A stretch of 64,000 nt of DNA. Source: Pochonia chlamydosporia 170 (Eukaryota; Ascomycota; Sordariomycetes; Hypocreales; Clavicipitaceae). The DNA lies in the NCBI RefSeq assembly GCF_001653235.2, contig NW_019154044.1:744001-808000 (forward strand). The letters run 5' to 3'. The notes beneath the pieces were generated by a model. That model searched no databases, was not told the DNA's origin, and saw only the letters and a program-made list of their open reading frames with translations. A program made the translations under genes and the position numbers. The number at the start of each line of letters is the position of its first letter. Within the stretch, counting starts at the first letter, position 1. Positions 10,578 to 22,800 of this stretch are shown piece after piece.

Positions 10578-11741
10578 ATGCCTCAAACCCACAACACAAA
10601 CAGGGCCAGACTCCGTGATGTCCTACCCAACTTATATCTGGGCAAATGGAAGCCAGGTCCGCTAAACTCCATGACGGATGTTCCGGGGGTGTTGGTTAGC
10701 ACAATCTCTGCCAAAACTGATCAGGACACCAATGCCGGCGTCACAGTCATTCTGCCTCGGAAAGATTGGTTCCAGTCATCATGCCTCGCCGGTATTTTCA
10801 GATTCAATGGCTGCGGAGAAATGACAGGCTCGCATTGGATCGAAGAAACGGGACTTTTAACCTCCCCCATTGTGATTACAGGATCTACTGGGGTAGGTGA
10901 CGCCTACAAAGGCATCTTAGAATACGCCTGTCGACATCACTGTAACGACTCAGGTGACATGGACTTGTTCATCTTCCCACTGGTGGCTGAGACGTACGAT
11001 GGGTATCTGTACGATGACAAACGATTCGCCGTTACACCCGAGCATGTCATCAAGGGGATTGAGACTGCCTCTCCCGGGCCTGTAGAGGAAGGGAATACCG
11101 GAGGCGGAACCGGCATGATTTGCCATCGGTTCAAGGGCGGTACTGGATCTAGCAGTCGTGTTGTTCCGGGATTTCACAACCAACGTAGCCCCAAAGACTA
11201 CACTGTTGGTGTCCTGGTTCAAGCAAACTACGGATCAAAGGAGAATCTGCACATCGCAGGTGTTCCTGTCGGACGGCTAATGATGGAGCAACATGGTCTT
11301 GCCAGAGACGACCTTAGTTCGAATGAACCTCGCAAGGATGGAAGTATCATCGTCGTTATTGCAACTGATGTTCCCTTGTCAGCAATCCAACTTCAGCGAG
11401 TCGCCAAGCGTGCCACAGTGGGTTTAGCCAAAGTTGGTGGTTACGGAGCCAACTCTTCTGGCGACATATTTCTCGCCTTCTCTACAGCAGCAGAGGTCCC
11501 CTTGGAAACTGGCGCAGGTGGCAACGCGGATCCGATGAAGCCGCTTCCGTTAAGTGGGCAATGGATAGATGACAGCACGATTAATGGTGTGTTTGAAGCC
11601 GCGGCAGACGCGACGGAGGAGGCCATATACAACGCATTGTGTATGGCGGATACGATGCAAGGGTACAAGGGGAGAACAGTACAGGCTTTGGATCTGGAGA
11701 TGTTGAGGAAGATAATGAAGGGAGCTATGACAAAACTTTGA
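10578..11741 (+). CDS. S58-family aminopeptidase (DmpA / beta-peptidyl aminopeptidase type)
   Basis: Intronless, 387 aa from the ATG at 10578 (MPQTHNTNRARLRDV). The N-terminal LRDVLPNLYLGKWKPGPLNS..TDVPGV, the central EEGNTGGGTGM and the block DGSIIVVIATDVPL are hallmarks of the DmpA/BapA family of N-terminal-nucleophile hydrolases. In this family the precursor cuts itself before the nucleophile, which would be the G255-S256 bond here, leaving alpha and beta subunits. Downstream GYGANSSGDIFLAFSTA is also conserved. Family members remove N-terminal L- or D-amino acids or beta-amino acids from small amides. No signal peptide, so probably intracellular. It lies between the Zn2Cys6 regulator and an MFS transporter. 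Confidence 0.9.
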   Translation: MPQTHNTNRARLRDVLPNLYLGKWKPGPLNSMTDVPGVLVSTISAKTDQDTNAGVTVILPRKDWFQSSCLAGIFRFNGCGEMTGSHWIEETGLLTSPIVITGSTGVGDAYKGILEYACRHHCNDSGDMDLFIFPLVAETYDGYLYDDKRFAVTPEHVIKGIETASPGPVEEGNTGGGTGMICHRFKGGTGSSSRVVPGFHNQRSPKDYTVGVLVQANYGSKENLHIAGVPVGRLMMEQHGLARDDLSSNEPRKDGSIIVVIATDVPLSAIQLQRVAKRATVGLAKVGGYGANSSGDIFLAFSTAAEVPLETGAGGNADPMKPLPLSGQWIDDSTINGVFEAAADATEEAIYNALCMADTMQGYKGRTVQALDLEMLRKIMKGAMTKL

Positions 11742-12887
11742 AGATGAGATGCTTTCTCGAGGTCAAGGCAAGGTGTGTAGACTACGGGATTGCTTGTCTC
11801 CGAAGTTCCTGGCCGTTGTTTCCCGAAACTTGGGTTACACCCATGGCTTTCCAAAATCTTTGTCTGCCGTACCCTCAAGATAAGTGTTGACGTCTTCATA
11901 CCAACTGCCGTCTACAACTGCCGTCTCATTAAAATAGAAAGCTCATACATGTACGGAGTGTACGTCAGACTATACGGAGCACTCAAGGTGTACACTGTAG
12001 ACTGTATGTGCCAAAAGTAAATTGAACGTTCCTATTCAAGCATCCCCGCCCGTATTTTGTTATCCATCATTAGTGAGACAAGTATACGGTGGCTCCTCAG
12101 CTAGAATTGTGCTGGATTCTATTACCAACACCCAGTCAACTTTACATACTTCCTCATTAGAGCCACTTCCCTAGCAATTAAGCTAAGGTAACACGCCAAC
12201 ATCTACTATCCGTAAAGTGTTGTATGATAGTTCATCGCGGATAGATGAGCACATGTCGATGGGTGAATCTTTACTGACGAGCAGATGAGGTCACACCCAC
12301 AGGGCATCGTCCTTCATCCAGATGTATTCAGCTAGCCACATACCTTTCTACAACATGAGAAACATGGGGTCTGGTCAAATGTCCAAATACTATCCCGGGA
12401 TTCAATTCCGCTCCCTCCGCAACCAATTGCCGTCAACGCAGTCAAGACTCAAGACCAAAGACTGCCTAGCTACAATGGTCATTAACAAGTGCCTGATCAG
12501 TTAAACCTTCAGACCCCATAACCGCCCCAATAAACATCCGACACTCCCCGACACATCTACGTTGATGATCCATCTGGTGGATTCTCCGATTTCTCCGATA
12601 GCACAGCCATGGTCTGGCTTGGCGGCCCGGTTCCCCGACACCTTTTTAGCTCTGGATCATCAACAGTATCTGCGTGTTGCCATTCATGGGCAGATTCTCC
12701 GTCTTTTATCCTACTCCTCCATGCTTCTACATTTATAAACGAAGGTACCAGTTGCCTCTTTTTACGTCAGACAACTGTTTTATTCCTCCCCGTCATCAAT
12801 GGCACACTACTTTATCGGGGAAACCAGTTAGGAATCCTGAAGCTTAATTGGATATTCCCGTCTTGTCGACTTGATTCGATAGGCGCA
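11742..12887. other. intergenic, 1.15 kb
   Basis: No gene seen. Around 11945-12000 there are several imperfect GTACGGAGTGTAC / GTGTACAC repeats of unknown meaning. A TATA-like TTTATAAA at 12732-12739 lies about 150 bp before the MFS start and is a plausible core promoter. Confidence 0.4.
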
Positions 12888-14594
12888 ATGGCAACAGGCA
12901 CCATCACTGAAACAGAGGAAGCCATCCCTCTTCCACAAAGGCCAAATGCCACTCAAAATACAACTTCAAACACAACACCACCAGAGGTTACAGAAAATCG
13001 AAGCAGCTTCCTCCACAACAGGGATTCCTTCAAACTTCTCAGCGTCGGCTTTTCCTTTTTCGTGGCCGGTATCAACGATGGCAGCATCGGTGCTCTCTTG
13101 CCCTATGTCATTAGAGAATACAACATCAACACCGCCATAGTTTCAAGCTTGTAGGTCAATCCTCCTGTCACTTGCCACTCTTTTGCTCATCACAGCATTT
13201 CCTACCAGGTATGGCGCCAACTTTTTCGGCTGGCTCGTTGCAGCCATGACAAACACCCATCTCTGTCAGTATCTCGACCTAGGAGCCATGCTTGCACTCG
13301 GTGCCGTGTGCCAAGTCGCAGCTCATGCTCCTCGTGCCTGGGATCCGCCGTTTGGGCTATTCGTTGTGTCATTTTGGATCGTGAGTATCGGACAGGCCTT
13401 TCAAGATACACATGGAAACACTTTTGTTGCTGGTGTCAAAGGTGCGCATAGATGGCTTGCCTTTATTCATGCCATGTACATGGCAGGTTGTCTTGTTAGC
13501 CCTTTCGTTTCGACTGCCATTGCTTCAGCTGGAGTTGTGTCAAAGTGGTACCTGTTCTATACATTCCCTCTTGGTATTGGTGTCGCCAATTTAGCTATTG
13601 TGCTCATTGCATTTCGAGACTCCTTAAAATTCAAGGCGAAAAGTCAGATTTCGTCCGAAACGAGGCATGCAGAAGCTACAGAAAGTGAGGGTGACACTCA
13701 AACGGGAGTTTCACAATTCGCTCGAGAGGCACAACAAGACTCACCAGAGTCGCTTCCCGTGTCTAGAAACAAGGGCGCCTGGAGTCTCATCTCGACAACA
13801 GCCAGAACACCAAGCGTGTGGTTTCTGTGCACATTTTTCTTCTTTTACCTGGGCTCTGTGTTGACGGCCAGTGGCTGGGTAGTCGAATACCTTGTTGACG
13901 TTCGTCATGGTAAACTTTCGCAGATGGGCTATGTCCCAGCTGGATTTAATGGCGGCGCTTTATTAGGTCGGCTGTTCCTTGCTGAGCCTACACACCGTTT
14001 CGGCGAGCGTAAGATGGTGTTTATATATTGCTTGATGGCCATTGTCCTGCAACTTATTTTCTGGCTGTAAGTCTATCTAGTCTCAATTTGTTCTTCACTC
14101 CCAGTAACGATAATGCCCGCCTCTTTATCCCATTTCGAACACAATCATGATGATATAGCCCGTTTGCTTGCAAAACTGTTACCCAGATGAACTGACACAC
14201 GAAACAGCGTCCCGAACATTTTTGCCGCATCTGTTGCAGTGAGCTTCATTGGGTTCTTTACCGGACCACTATTTGCCACTGTAAGTTACACTACCAGACA
14301 TCTCCCAGCCAGCCAACCTCTGCCGACAACAGCATCTAATAACTATCACAGGGAATATCACTTGGTTCCAAACTATTCCCAGAGCATATCCGGTCTACAG
14401 CACTCGCTCTAGTCTTTGTCTTTGCCCAAATGGGAGGATCCTTGTTCCCCGTCATTACGGGCGTCGTATCATCCAACGCTGGTGTGAAAATTCTTCAACC
14501 AATGCTGGTTGGCTTGCTCGGTGCTACAGCGATTAGCTGGTTGTTGGTGCCCCGACCCAAAGATACCGCACATCCTGGGTTGCATCAAGAGTAA
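12888..14594 (+). CDS. MFS transporter
   Basis: Four exons: 12888-13150, 13209-14066, 14208-14280 and 14352-14594, together 478 aa. All three introns have GT..AG borders and keep the frame. The N-terminus is hydrophilic and Thr/Asn-rich; membrane spans start at LLSVGFSFFVAGINDGSIGALLP. The A-motif-like loop and second/third spans (YGANFFGWLVAAMTNTHL, LGAMLALGAVCQVAAHA) and a long central cytoplasmic loop (about residues 245-310) fit a 12-span major facilitator. It resembles fungal MFS proteins of the BSC6-like group by memory; substrate unknown. It probably sits in the plasma membrane. It follows the S58 peptidase in the same direction, so co-regulation with that block is plausible. Confidence 0.85.
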
Positions 14595-15530
14595 CAGCCG
14601 CAGTGTCTGTATTCTAGAGCGTGCTAGTTATCAAGGAAGGCTACCTGTCGTTGTCTCAGTCATTTTCCTCTTCACCTGTTGCAGTTGCCTACGTCATCTG
14701 CAAGAGCACATGTTTCTCCTTAATCACATCGGATGCTGCCGTACATGGTATACAAGTATCTATTCTATGTGCTCTGCCATCACTCATTAATTGGTCACGA
14801 GAAAGCTGTAGGTTGTCATTAGACTTGCTAAGCAAGTGTCAGTGATCTGCATTGCGGCTTTGGGGAGACCATTCCACCTGTGAAACTGCTGAGACATTCG
14901 GGAATGGGACAGCCTCCTCACCCGCCATTGCTGATTCCACATTTAGCCAGATTGTCGCCTTGGTGGTTCCTTTATAGAAGAGGGGAATTCCAAGCTTTCT
15001 TTAAATGGATAGTTTCGTACCAAATCGTCGATCGTCCCTATATCCGTAGCTATCTAAATTGGCACATCTCCATCTCCGCTCCAGGAGAAGCGGCAAACGC
15101 ACATTCCTGGAATCCAGGATGGTTACACTTGCTCTACGCAACGAGTCAATCCCTGTGGCCGCAATGGCTCATTTGACTACCATATTGAGCTTTCAAGGTA
15201 CTGACTATTCTCCTTTTTCCAGTCGATATCGTCATCCATCCAGTCCAGAGTTGCAAGATGTGGCAAGCAGGGAGTGTCCCGGTATGTAGAGCTGTTGTCG
15301 ATCGTTGGCTCACACGGCAATGAGATGGTATCCAGACATACGCCTTGGAAATATATCGTAGCTCAGTGACCATATGTACACTTCAAGTCGTATAAGAGGA
15401 GCATCTTCCTCCAGGTCAACAAGAAGAGATTTCGGGGGACCATTCAAATCATCTAAGCTTGCCTTTCAACACAGGCCTAAAGAATATATTGTATTGCCCC
15501 TTTTGTCACTGCTGGGTCACAACCGCAATC
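14595..15530. other. intergenic, 0.9 kb
   Basis: No gene recognised on either strand. The last 60 bp contain an AT-rich GAATATATTG (about 15482) that could be part of the next gene's promoter. Confidence 0.4.
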
Positions 15531-17008
15531 ATGAAGCTGCTTTCAGTCGCTACTATTGCACTTTCGGCGTCGCAGGCGACGGCCCTGTCTTCCAAAGATG
15601 TTGTCAATGCCATTGACGACATTACCGATCTTTCTTCCAAGACGAATGATATCGCAAAGGACCTCAAGCCTGCGAACCTTATTCAAAATCTGCCCGTATG
15701 AACCTCGTCAAACTCCTCTCCTTGTTCACAGTTCAAAACATGGAGAATTCCACAGTCCAAGCTGCTAACCGATGGTCCTGATAGAAACTGACCAACAACT
15801 TCAAAGAAATTGTACAAATGGCCTTGAAAGACATCACTACCTTGGCTTCTGGTGCTGCCAAATCTGACTTTGCCGAGAGTGATCAGAAAGATGTTTGCAA
15901 GTCTTTCCACGGTGTACGTTGGTTAAGCTGTCTCCTTGAATTTTCACAAGATGCTAACAGATAGTATGCACAGTTCGTCAAGGTTCACCAGAATCTTCTC
16001 ATGACCATTATCGGTCAGAATGGTATCCTGGCTCACAACCCCCTTACAGTTCCACTTGCTGCTGTACTTCGAGTTCTTGAGGGCGGCGTTGACAAGCTGG
16101 CCGAAGCCATCATCGGCACTGTGCCTACATGCAAGGATATGGCGATGAAGGACCTGAAGGCTCTTGACGGCACTCTGGACGATACTGTCTCCAAGCTCAC
16201 TAGCATTATTCCTGGTGGCAGTGCTGCCGTCGCTGCTGCCAGTGGTGTTGTTGGTGGCCTGACTGGTGGACTTGGCGATGTCCTTGGTGGACTCACGGGC
16301 GGTGCTAAGGGCTCCATGCAGGGTTCCAACGGGAATCTTCTCGGCGGTCTCCTCGGAGGCAATCAGCAAGGCGGTGATGGTCAGAGAGGCGGCCTCCTTG
16401 GTGGCCTTGTGGTTCGAGGTGGTATCCCGACCAGTCTCGTCACATCCGTCACTGGCAAGGCTTCGGACATCCTCGCTTCTGCCACCGATGGTCTTGATGA
16501 GCTTCCCGGCTCTCTTCCCACTGAAATGCCCAAGGTTCCCAAGGGTGGACTTGACGGCCACGTCAACCATGGCCTTGAGGATCCCCGTGGCCCTCACGGC
16601 GGCGTAGGGCCTGGCCTTCAGCACACGGGCGATACACTCATGGACAGCCCTACCGGTAGCATGGGTAATGTGGGTTCTGCTGGCGGTGCTCTTCCCACTG
16701 GCCTTGCCAGAAAAGACGCCGAAGGGTCACTAAGCGATCTTGCAGCCCGCCAAGTCGGCAGTCTCAGTGATGCTAAAGGCGATGCCAAAGGAGCTGCCTC
16801 CCACGCCTCCGACGCCTTGGATGATGTCTTATCCCATGCAACGGGTATCCTCTCTGGTAAGAAGCCTACCGCCTCCGCTACAGGAGCACTTCCCGCTGCC
16901 AGCAACGCTCTTGGCAATGCTGAAGGCGGCAGTGATGGTTCAACAGGTGGTCTCCTTGGTGGTCTTCTCGGGCCCAAAGGCGGAAAGGGAAACAAACCTG
17001 CCATGTGA
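15531..17008 (+). CDS. secreted HsbA-domain protein with long Gly-rich tail
   Basis: Exons 15531-15695, 15785-15913 and 15965-17008, giving 445 aa. MKLLSVATIALSASQATA is a signal peptide. Residues about 20-185 match the HsbA / cell-wall galactomannoprotein family (PF12296 type): SSKDVVNAIDDITDLSSKTND, a conserved single Cys near FADQKDVCKSF-like DQKDVCKSFHG, and VKVHQNLLMTIIG. These proteins bind hydrophobic surfaces or the cell wall, and typical members stop at about 170-200 aa. Here a further 250 residues follow, rich in Gly, Leu, Asp and Ser, with repeated LGGL(L/T)GG units at both ends. The tail may be a wall-anchored or surface-active extension. It is convergent with the coiled-coil gene. 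Confidence 0.85.
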
Positions 17009-17767
17009 TTTGACACACAGCACACTGCCTCCACGAAGAATGCCAACAAGATGAAGGGGCGTCGAGACAACTGCACCGAGAATTAACATTGGTGTATGAA
17101 TCCAGAGCGGGTCTCTGCTTGATACTGAGATGGAAGAAGTAGCTGTATCCCATGTTAGCTTTTAGTCTTTGAGGAGTAAAACAGAATACAAAGTACTTGA
17201 TACATTCACTGCATACAACCGTTGTGCCAATGTTGTGTTCTTGGTGATCCTCCAACAGCTGTATTCACTTTCCGTTAGGCTGATAGATGATCAGTACATG
17301 TAAAATGAATTGGCTGACACGAGCAAGACCTCCGCGGATCAGTTTCCCCATGTCGCAAATCCAATCAAGTAGCCCCAGCTGCAATTTACAAGATAAACAG
17401 TAGACAGGATGCAGCAAGTGCAACGCATATTTCATATTTCGTCCAAACTCCCAAGTATATTCAACAATAAGAAAAGTAACAAAAGAATGCGACCTCCGCT
17501 TGGCCAGGGGTATCTACGTCACCAAGAACAATGCAATGTATGCTCCCGTAAAAGATAAAAATGACAGTCTTCAACAAAACGCCACAACATGAAACGTGCC
17601 CTTCCTTCCCGTGTCTTCGTCATCCAAATGCTGCAAGTTATCCACCCCTTTGCCCGCTTGGGTTAGTTCATATAGTCCAACCTCCCAGATGCCTTACTCA
17701 ATAGAATAGTCAAAATGTGTTAGCCACTACTTGTTACTGTGTCACCTCTATGCAAGAAATGGAAATC
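17009..17767. other. convergent intergenic region
   Basis: The 3' flanks of two genes pointing at each other. No ORF of note; presumably 3' UTRs and terminators. Confidence 0.4.
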
Positions 17768-19837
17768 CTACTCCTGCAGCACTTCCGTGAGAGCATCGCG
17801 GTCGATTGTCTCAGCCGTCACTTGCGCAGGGGCCCCTTTGCGCTTTTGTAAGGACCAGTACTGATGAAATCCGGGTATGGCGCCCGGTTGATTGATGCCA
17901 GGAGATCGGTGCAACTCCTTGTCCTTATCCCAGTCTTTATCTTTGTCTTTGTCTTTGCCCACGACTTTGTCCGCCGGCTTTGGAACAGGGGAAGAGTTAG
18001 GGTTTGGACTGCTGCCTCCCCAAGGACGCCACCCTACCAATTTGCCCAGCGTGCCTGGAGATAGGACCGGGCTGGAAGCTAGTCGAGCCGTAGTCGGGTT
18101 CGATGGGGATCTCGGCGTCTGGAAGCCAGCAAAGTTGTCTCGCAAGGCTGCATCGCTGCGTTTCGCCGAGGATCTAGAAAGAGTTGGGCGAGCGACAACA
18201 CCCGTCACGACGGCTTCAACACGGCCCAGTGGCCGCAGGGTCATCTGACTGGGTCTGGATTTCAAGGTATGAATATCAAGACCACCCGTCAGCGACATGA
18301 TAGACTCGTGCGATGACACACGCCTCAGTTGAGGACGCGGCGTAATCTCTTCCTGGCAGTATCCTGGATCATTAAGGACAGATGAGTCCTCCGTAGGCGT
18401 TGCTGTCTCTAGAGTTAGAGCAGGGGTATACGGCTGTGTAATGAGGCGAGGCAGAGTCTGCTCCTCTTCATCTTCTTCTTCAATGGTTTCTTCGGTATAG
18501 TGAGGATGACTTGTCGGTCCGCTCGGAGGAGTGTCTGGCACAGAGTCCATCAACATTGAAATAGACTGAAAGCTGACAGAAGACGAGACAGACGGCCGCT
18601 TCGAATGAGCAGCTCGCCAAGCAGGTGACATTGGGTCGAAGCTCGTTGTAGGAGAACTAAGAGGGTCCGAGTCGGTGAATGCAGAGTCAAACACTCGATT
18701 CCGTTGTACTTGTGGCGAGCTTGGTACCGACGACGAAAAGTCTGAAGCTGGCTGGGAGCTGCCATCCCATATCTGAGTAGGATTCGATAAGGTAGGCGTC
18801 GTATCGCCTTCAGACACGCGACAGAGCAGAGCAGGAGCTGTTGGGGATGATGTGAGACCTCCCCACTGACCAGAGTTTCGCGGCGAGGATGGAGCTGATG
18901 CAGCTGGTGGCGTGAAGATACCGGGAAGCAGTCCCTGTCGTTTCTTTTTCTGTTTTCGTGGTTCGTGTTTCTGTGATATGTGGTAGTGGTGGTGGACGTG
19001 CAACTCTGGAGAAAGTGTTGGCCCATCCAACATGGGTTCCAGTTCTGCTCTCAGTGTTGATGCACGGCTTGAGCTGTCGAGGGGCATCGGTTGATGGTGC
19101 AAGAGCTGCTCCCGCAATGACTGTATCTCGTCATTTGAGTTCATGAGCATTTCCCGCAATTCGGCCATTCCAAGCTGCAAGTTAGCATTGTCTTGTAGAA
19201 GATCTCTGACGAAATGGCCGACAATCTTGCTTCCATTTTTCTGTTCCTGGAGAGATTTGGTAGCAGCGGCTCCCTTAAGCCGCCCAGCAGCCGTGTCAAG
19301 CTGCTTCTCGATCTCGCGCTGTCGCTCCATTCTCCCAATAACTTCGACATGGCGGTCGCGTTCCTGGCGGGCTTCTTCTTCCATGCGATCTAGCTGATCT
19401 TGCATGTCCAAGATGCCGCGCTGAGCTTCCTTGAAGCGCTGAGCATGAGATCTGGCATCCTCTTTGGAGGTCCGAAGCTCTTTAATTAGCTTTTCTGTTT
19501 CATCCTCAAGTATTGCAAGGTGACGTTCAGCATCAGCAGCTCGGTTGGCAGAAGCTTCGAGAAGACGGACAGCTTGTTGCGAGGAGAGCAAACTTGACTC
19601 GAGACCTTTGATCTTCACATCGGAATCGGTCAGGGTGTTGTTGAGAGCCTCTAATTGTTCAAGAAGGGAACGGTTTTCTTCAATTTTGCTAGCATTTTCG
19701 GCCTCGAGCTCCTGCTTGTCCATTTCCAACCTTTCTATGCGGGCATTGAGTCCGACTCGCTCTCGCTCGGCATCCGCCATGTAGGCTTCATGTCGAGCTA
19801 ATAAAGCCTGAAGTGCGAATGTTAGTGACGAGCTCAT
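17768..19837 (-). CDS. coiled-coil protein with Ser/Pro-rich C-terminal half
   Basis: Intronless, 689 aa, ATG at 19837-19835 (MSSSLTFALQALLARHEAYM). Residues about 5-250 are continuous coiled coil with heptad-like Leu and many Glu/Lys/Arg (ERVGLNARIERLEMDKQELE, LREQLLHH). The remainder (about 260-670) is disordered, rich in Ser, Pro and Thr, with a short acidic run EEEDEEEQ and a basic/acidic KDKDKDKDWDKDKE repeat near the end. This layout is common in cytoskeletal, septal or polarity scaffold proteins, but I do not recognise a named family. It is a housekeeping-looking, well-conserved type of gene rather than accessory. Function not assigned. Confidence 0.8.
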   Translation of the reverse strand: MSSSLTFALQALLARHEAYMADAERERVGLNARIERLEMDKQELEAENASKIEENRSLLEQLEALNNTLTDSDVKIKGLESSLLSSQQAVRLLEASANRAADAERHLAILEDETEKLIKELRTSKEDARSHAQRFKEAQRGILDMQDQLDRMEEEARQERDRHVEVIGRMERQREIEKQLDTAAGRLKGAAATKSLQEQKNGSKIVGHFVRDLLQDNANLQLGMAELREMLMNSNDEIQSLREQLLHHQPMPLDSSSRASTLRAELEPMLDGPTLSPELHVHHHYHISQKHEPRKQKKKRQGLLPGIFTPPAASAPSSPRNSGQWGGLTSSPTAPALLCRVSEGDTTPTLSNPTQIWDGSSQPASDFSSSVPSSPQVQRNRVFDSAFTDSDPLSSPTTSFDPMSPAWRAAHSKRPSVSSSVSFQSISMLMDSVPDTPPSGPTSHPHYTEETIEEEDEEEQTLPRLITQPYTPALTLETATPTEDSSVLNDPGYCQEEITPRPQLRRVSSHESIMSLTGGLDIHTLKSRPSQMTLRPLGRVEAVVTGVVARPTLSRSSAKRSDAALRDNFAGFQTPRSPSNPTTARLASSPVLSPGTLGKLVGWRPWGGSSPNPNSSPVPKPADKVVGKDKDKDKDWDKDKELHRSPGINQPGAIPGFHQYWSLQKRKGAPAQVTAETIDRDALTEVLQE

Positions 19838-22800
19838 GGGTTAGTTGAAACACACAAAGGTCATGCTGAGAGTGTTGCGCAGCGAATGACTGGGCTAGTG
19901 CGGTAGACAAGAAAAGACATGGCAGAACGGTGAAACCATTGTTTGAAAAGAGGGTGTTGCAAGTGCTCAGACGTGTTGTTTTGGCTAGGAAAGGTCAAAG
20001 GGGAGAAAATGATGGTGGAACGTAGGGATTGGAATGCTACCAAGTTGGCCAAGATTGGAACAGCCGCCACGGTTGGTCCTGCCAATACGCGGAGTTCGCG
20101 TTCATTGGCACACGACTTGTTTCTATAGGGGCGAAAGAAGAGAGCAAGAGCAGAATTCGAGGCAAAATACGGGTGAAGAAGAGTCAAGTGGTCTGCATGG
20201 GCGGGTAAGCAGCAAACCTGACTACAGACGTACCTGGCCAGCCTGCGCAGCGGCGTGAACGTCCTTTTCCACAGAGACGAGGATTGAACAGTTATGGCGC
20301 AATAGTACACAGTCATCACTACCGCAACAGCAATGAAGCGGAGGAGATGCACCACGACGTCGGTCGGGAGGGCGAGCAACCAAGTCGGGAGTCGCGGTTC
20401 GAGATCGGGATCGAGAAGCCATGGTCGCCCGCATCAGCGACGCCAAGGTTGGACGTCGTCAGAGGAGGAAGCCGGCAGAGAGAACGACGCAGTCGCGAGC
20501 AGCATGGTCCAGGGTCCGGGAAAGGGTATCAGACCCTGTGACTGAAATAAAAGCTTGTTCCCAGGAGCCGACTAGAGCGCCGAAAGTTGGAAAGTTTAAC
20601 GCGGGCGAGACGAAGCTGTCTGGTCAGTCAAGTGAATATATGGGTCGTGGTTCACCGGTTCGTGTACGTGTCGAAGCCAGGATTATCGGGCGAGGAATGA
20701 AGTGCAATAAAACAAGGAAATAAATCCAACGGAGGAGAGGAATAAAGGCGACAAAAGTATAAAGTAAGGAAATATTAGGCGACACGCGCCTGGCGTCAAA
20801 GGATACGCAACCGTATTAGGAGGTGGTTGACTCCAGCCAGATGCTAGTCTCGACTAGAAGTGGAGAGGCGTTCAAAAGGTCAAGGTTCAATGTTGTGTGG
20901 TGAGCTTCAATGTTCAGAGTGGGGTGTGATAAATGAGGCTGCATTTCAGTCGACGACGAGGTCCCAAAAAAACGCGGTCGGGTTCCAGTCTGAGGACTGA
21001 CCAAGGAGCTGAAATGAATAAAAAAAAAAAAAGGCCAAGTGGTGCAAGCGAAGAATAAAAGCAAAGAAAAACTAAAGGATTGCCTTTGAGTTCAATGTTG
21101 ATCAAAGCCAGACTACGGAGTAGTCGAAACAAGAATCACGCTGCGAACAGCAATGGACGTTAATGTTGGCTGGACCAACGAGACTTGATGTCGAGTCGTA
21201 TCAAGTCACGTCAATCCAATTCTGCAGCGCTCTCCGCGCCACCGGCTTTTTTCCAACTCAGAACTTGCCCGACCGACTCAGGAGCCCGTGAGTCGTCACT
21301 GGTATTGCCGTGTCTCAAAGGTTCGCGGCGAGATTGTGGGACAATGATGCAGATGTTGCCGGTCGGGTGCCTGTGCAGATGGATGAATGAATGTCTGGTG
21401 CAAATCGTGCAGCACAAATTTAGTGACAATTCAATATTGTGCTGCAAATGCCTGGCACTTTAAGTTTGACGAGAGATTTGCTTCTTCAGCCTGGCGTCAT
21501 GCAAGCTGCTATCGGCCTGCGCGCCGCCGAAGCAGCAGTCGAGGAGTGTTGACGTGCGAATGAGTGATCAAAATGCAAAATGGAAGCACAGTTCAAATGG
21601 TGAAGGGGACAAGAATTGCGTGCGACGAGCTAGATTTTCGCTCCAGATGTCAGTTGAAATTGCCAAGAACTGGTGAGCCAGCCACAGTAAACACGCCGTT
21701 CCAAGAATATCCTGCTGTGCTCCGTGCTATCTGGTCTGGTACCAGACTCTACAGCAATCTGCTGTGTTCATGCGCGTTGAACGTGGCGGTTATGATCCTG
21801 GTCCCATCAACGCCAAATTCGTGAATCCGTGACATGGAACAAAGTGCGAATCCACGAGACAACAGCCTGTTCATCGTCGGGCGTGTTTAAAATGACGATT
21901 TGTTTACTGTGTTGCCGTGTTTGGTTGTTGTGCATGCAAGCCCAATGCGTGCGTCATATCACTCTTGATGCTGCCCAGTTTGATCTAGTCTCAACTCGTC
22001 GCCTCGGATGGGCCACCAGACATGCACGAGGGGCAGAAGTTGTAGGATACAAGAGGTCCCACCACACCTGCAAGATGGTCCTTCCGTTGTACGGTTTGAC
22101 GCCACTATCCCGTTTGATATCACAAACGGCAGACTTTCTAGACTTCTGGAATCATCTATGAAAGCTGCTACTAATCTAGAAGGGTTATAAATAACCTCTC
22201 TAGATCCCTTTGTAACTTAGTTTATTATTATCATCATCAATACAAGCTTCTCACCTTGCATCACTATTTCCTACCTGTGAACTTCAACTGAAGTGTGGTG
22301 TGGCAGCCATCGTCGACGAACTATCCAAGCCCAATCAGTTATCCATACAGTCAGTCTCCTAAAACGGCCATAGAGCTCGTCAGACAGAGAAACAGAGTTA
22401 CCCATTTGATGTGCCCATCACACCAATTCAGCCCTTGCTGCCCTTGCCAGCCAAAACTGAACCAGGGATAGATGCAGTCTGGACATCGTCGCATCCTCCA
22501 CTCGACTCATGGCACGGCCGCCAACCACTCACTCACCACTAACCATGACGTGCAGTCCAGTACTGGAATAGCAGTGATGATATTTCACAACACCGGATAT
22601 TTAGTCAGGTTGTTGCTTGTAGTAGACGACTCTGGGACGAAACTGGAGATAAGGATGCTTCTTGAGCAGAGCTGAATTTGGATGAATCTGAGAAACACGA
22701 AATGGCCGGCATATTTCACAGGTCTTTGGCTGCAAAAAGGAGGTTACAATTTGGGGCTCCATCCTCGAAACGCGGCACATTAGCACTACTAACTATCATG

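Noticed and set aside
15944..16624. Long minus-strand frame antisense to the HsbA gene
   Set aside because: Its openness is a by-product of the Gly/Asp-rich repeats on the plus strand; no domain and no codon logic of its own.
19861..20379. 172-aa minus-strand frame upstream of the coiled-coil gene
   Set aside because: Unusual composition, no family resemblance, lies in the likely 5' leader of the coiled-coil gene.
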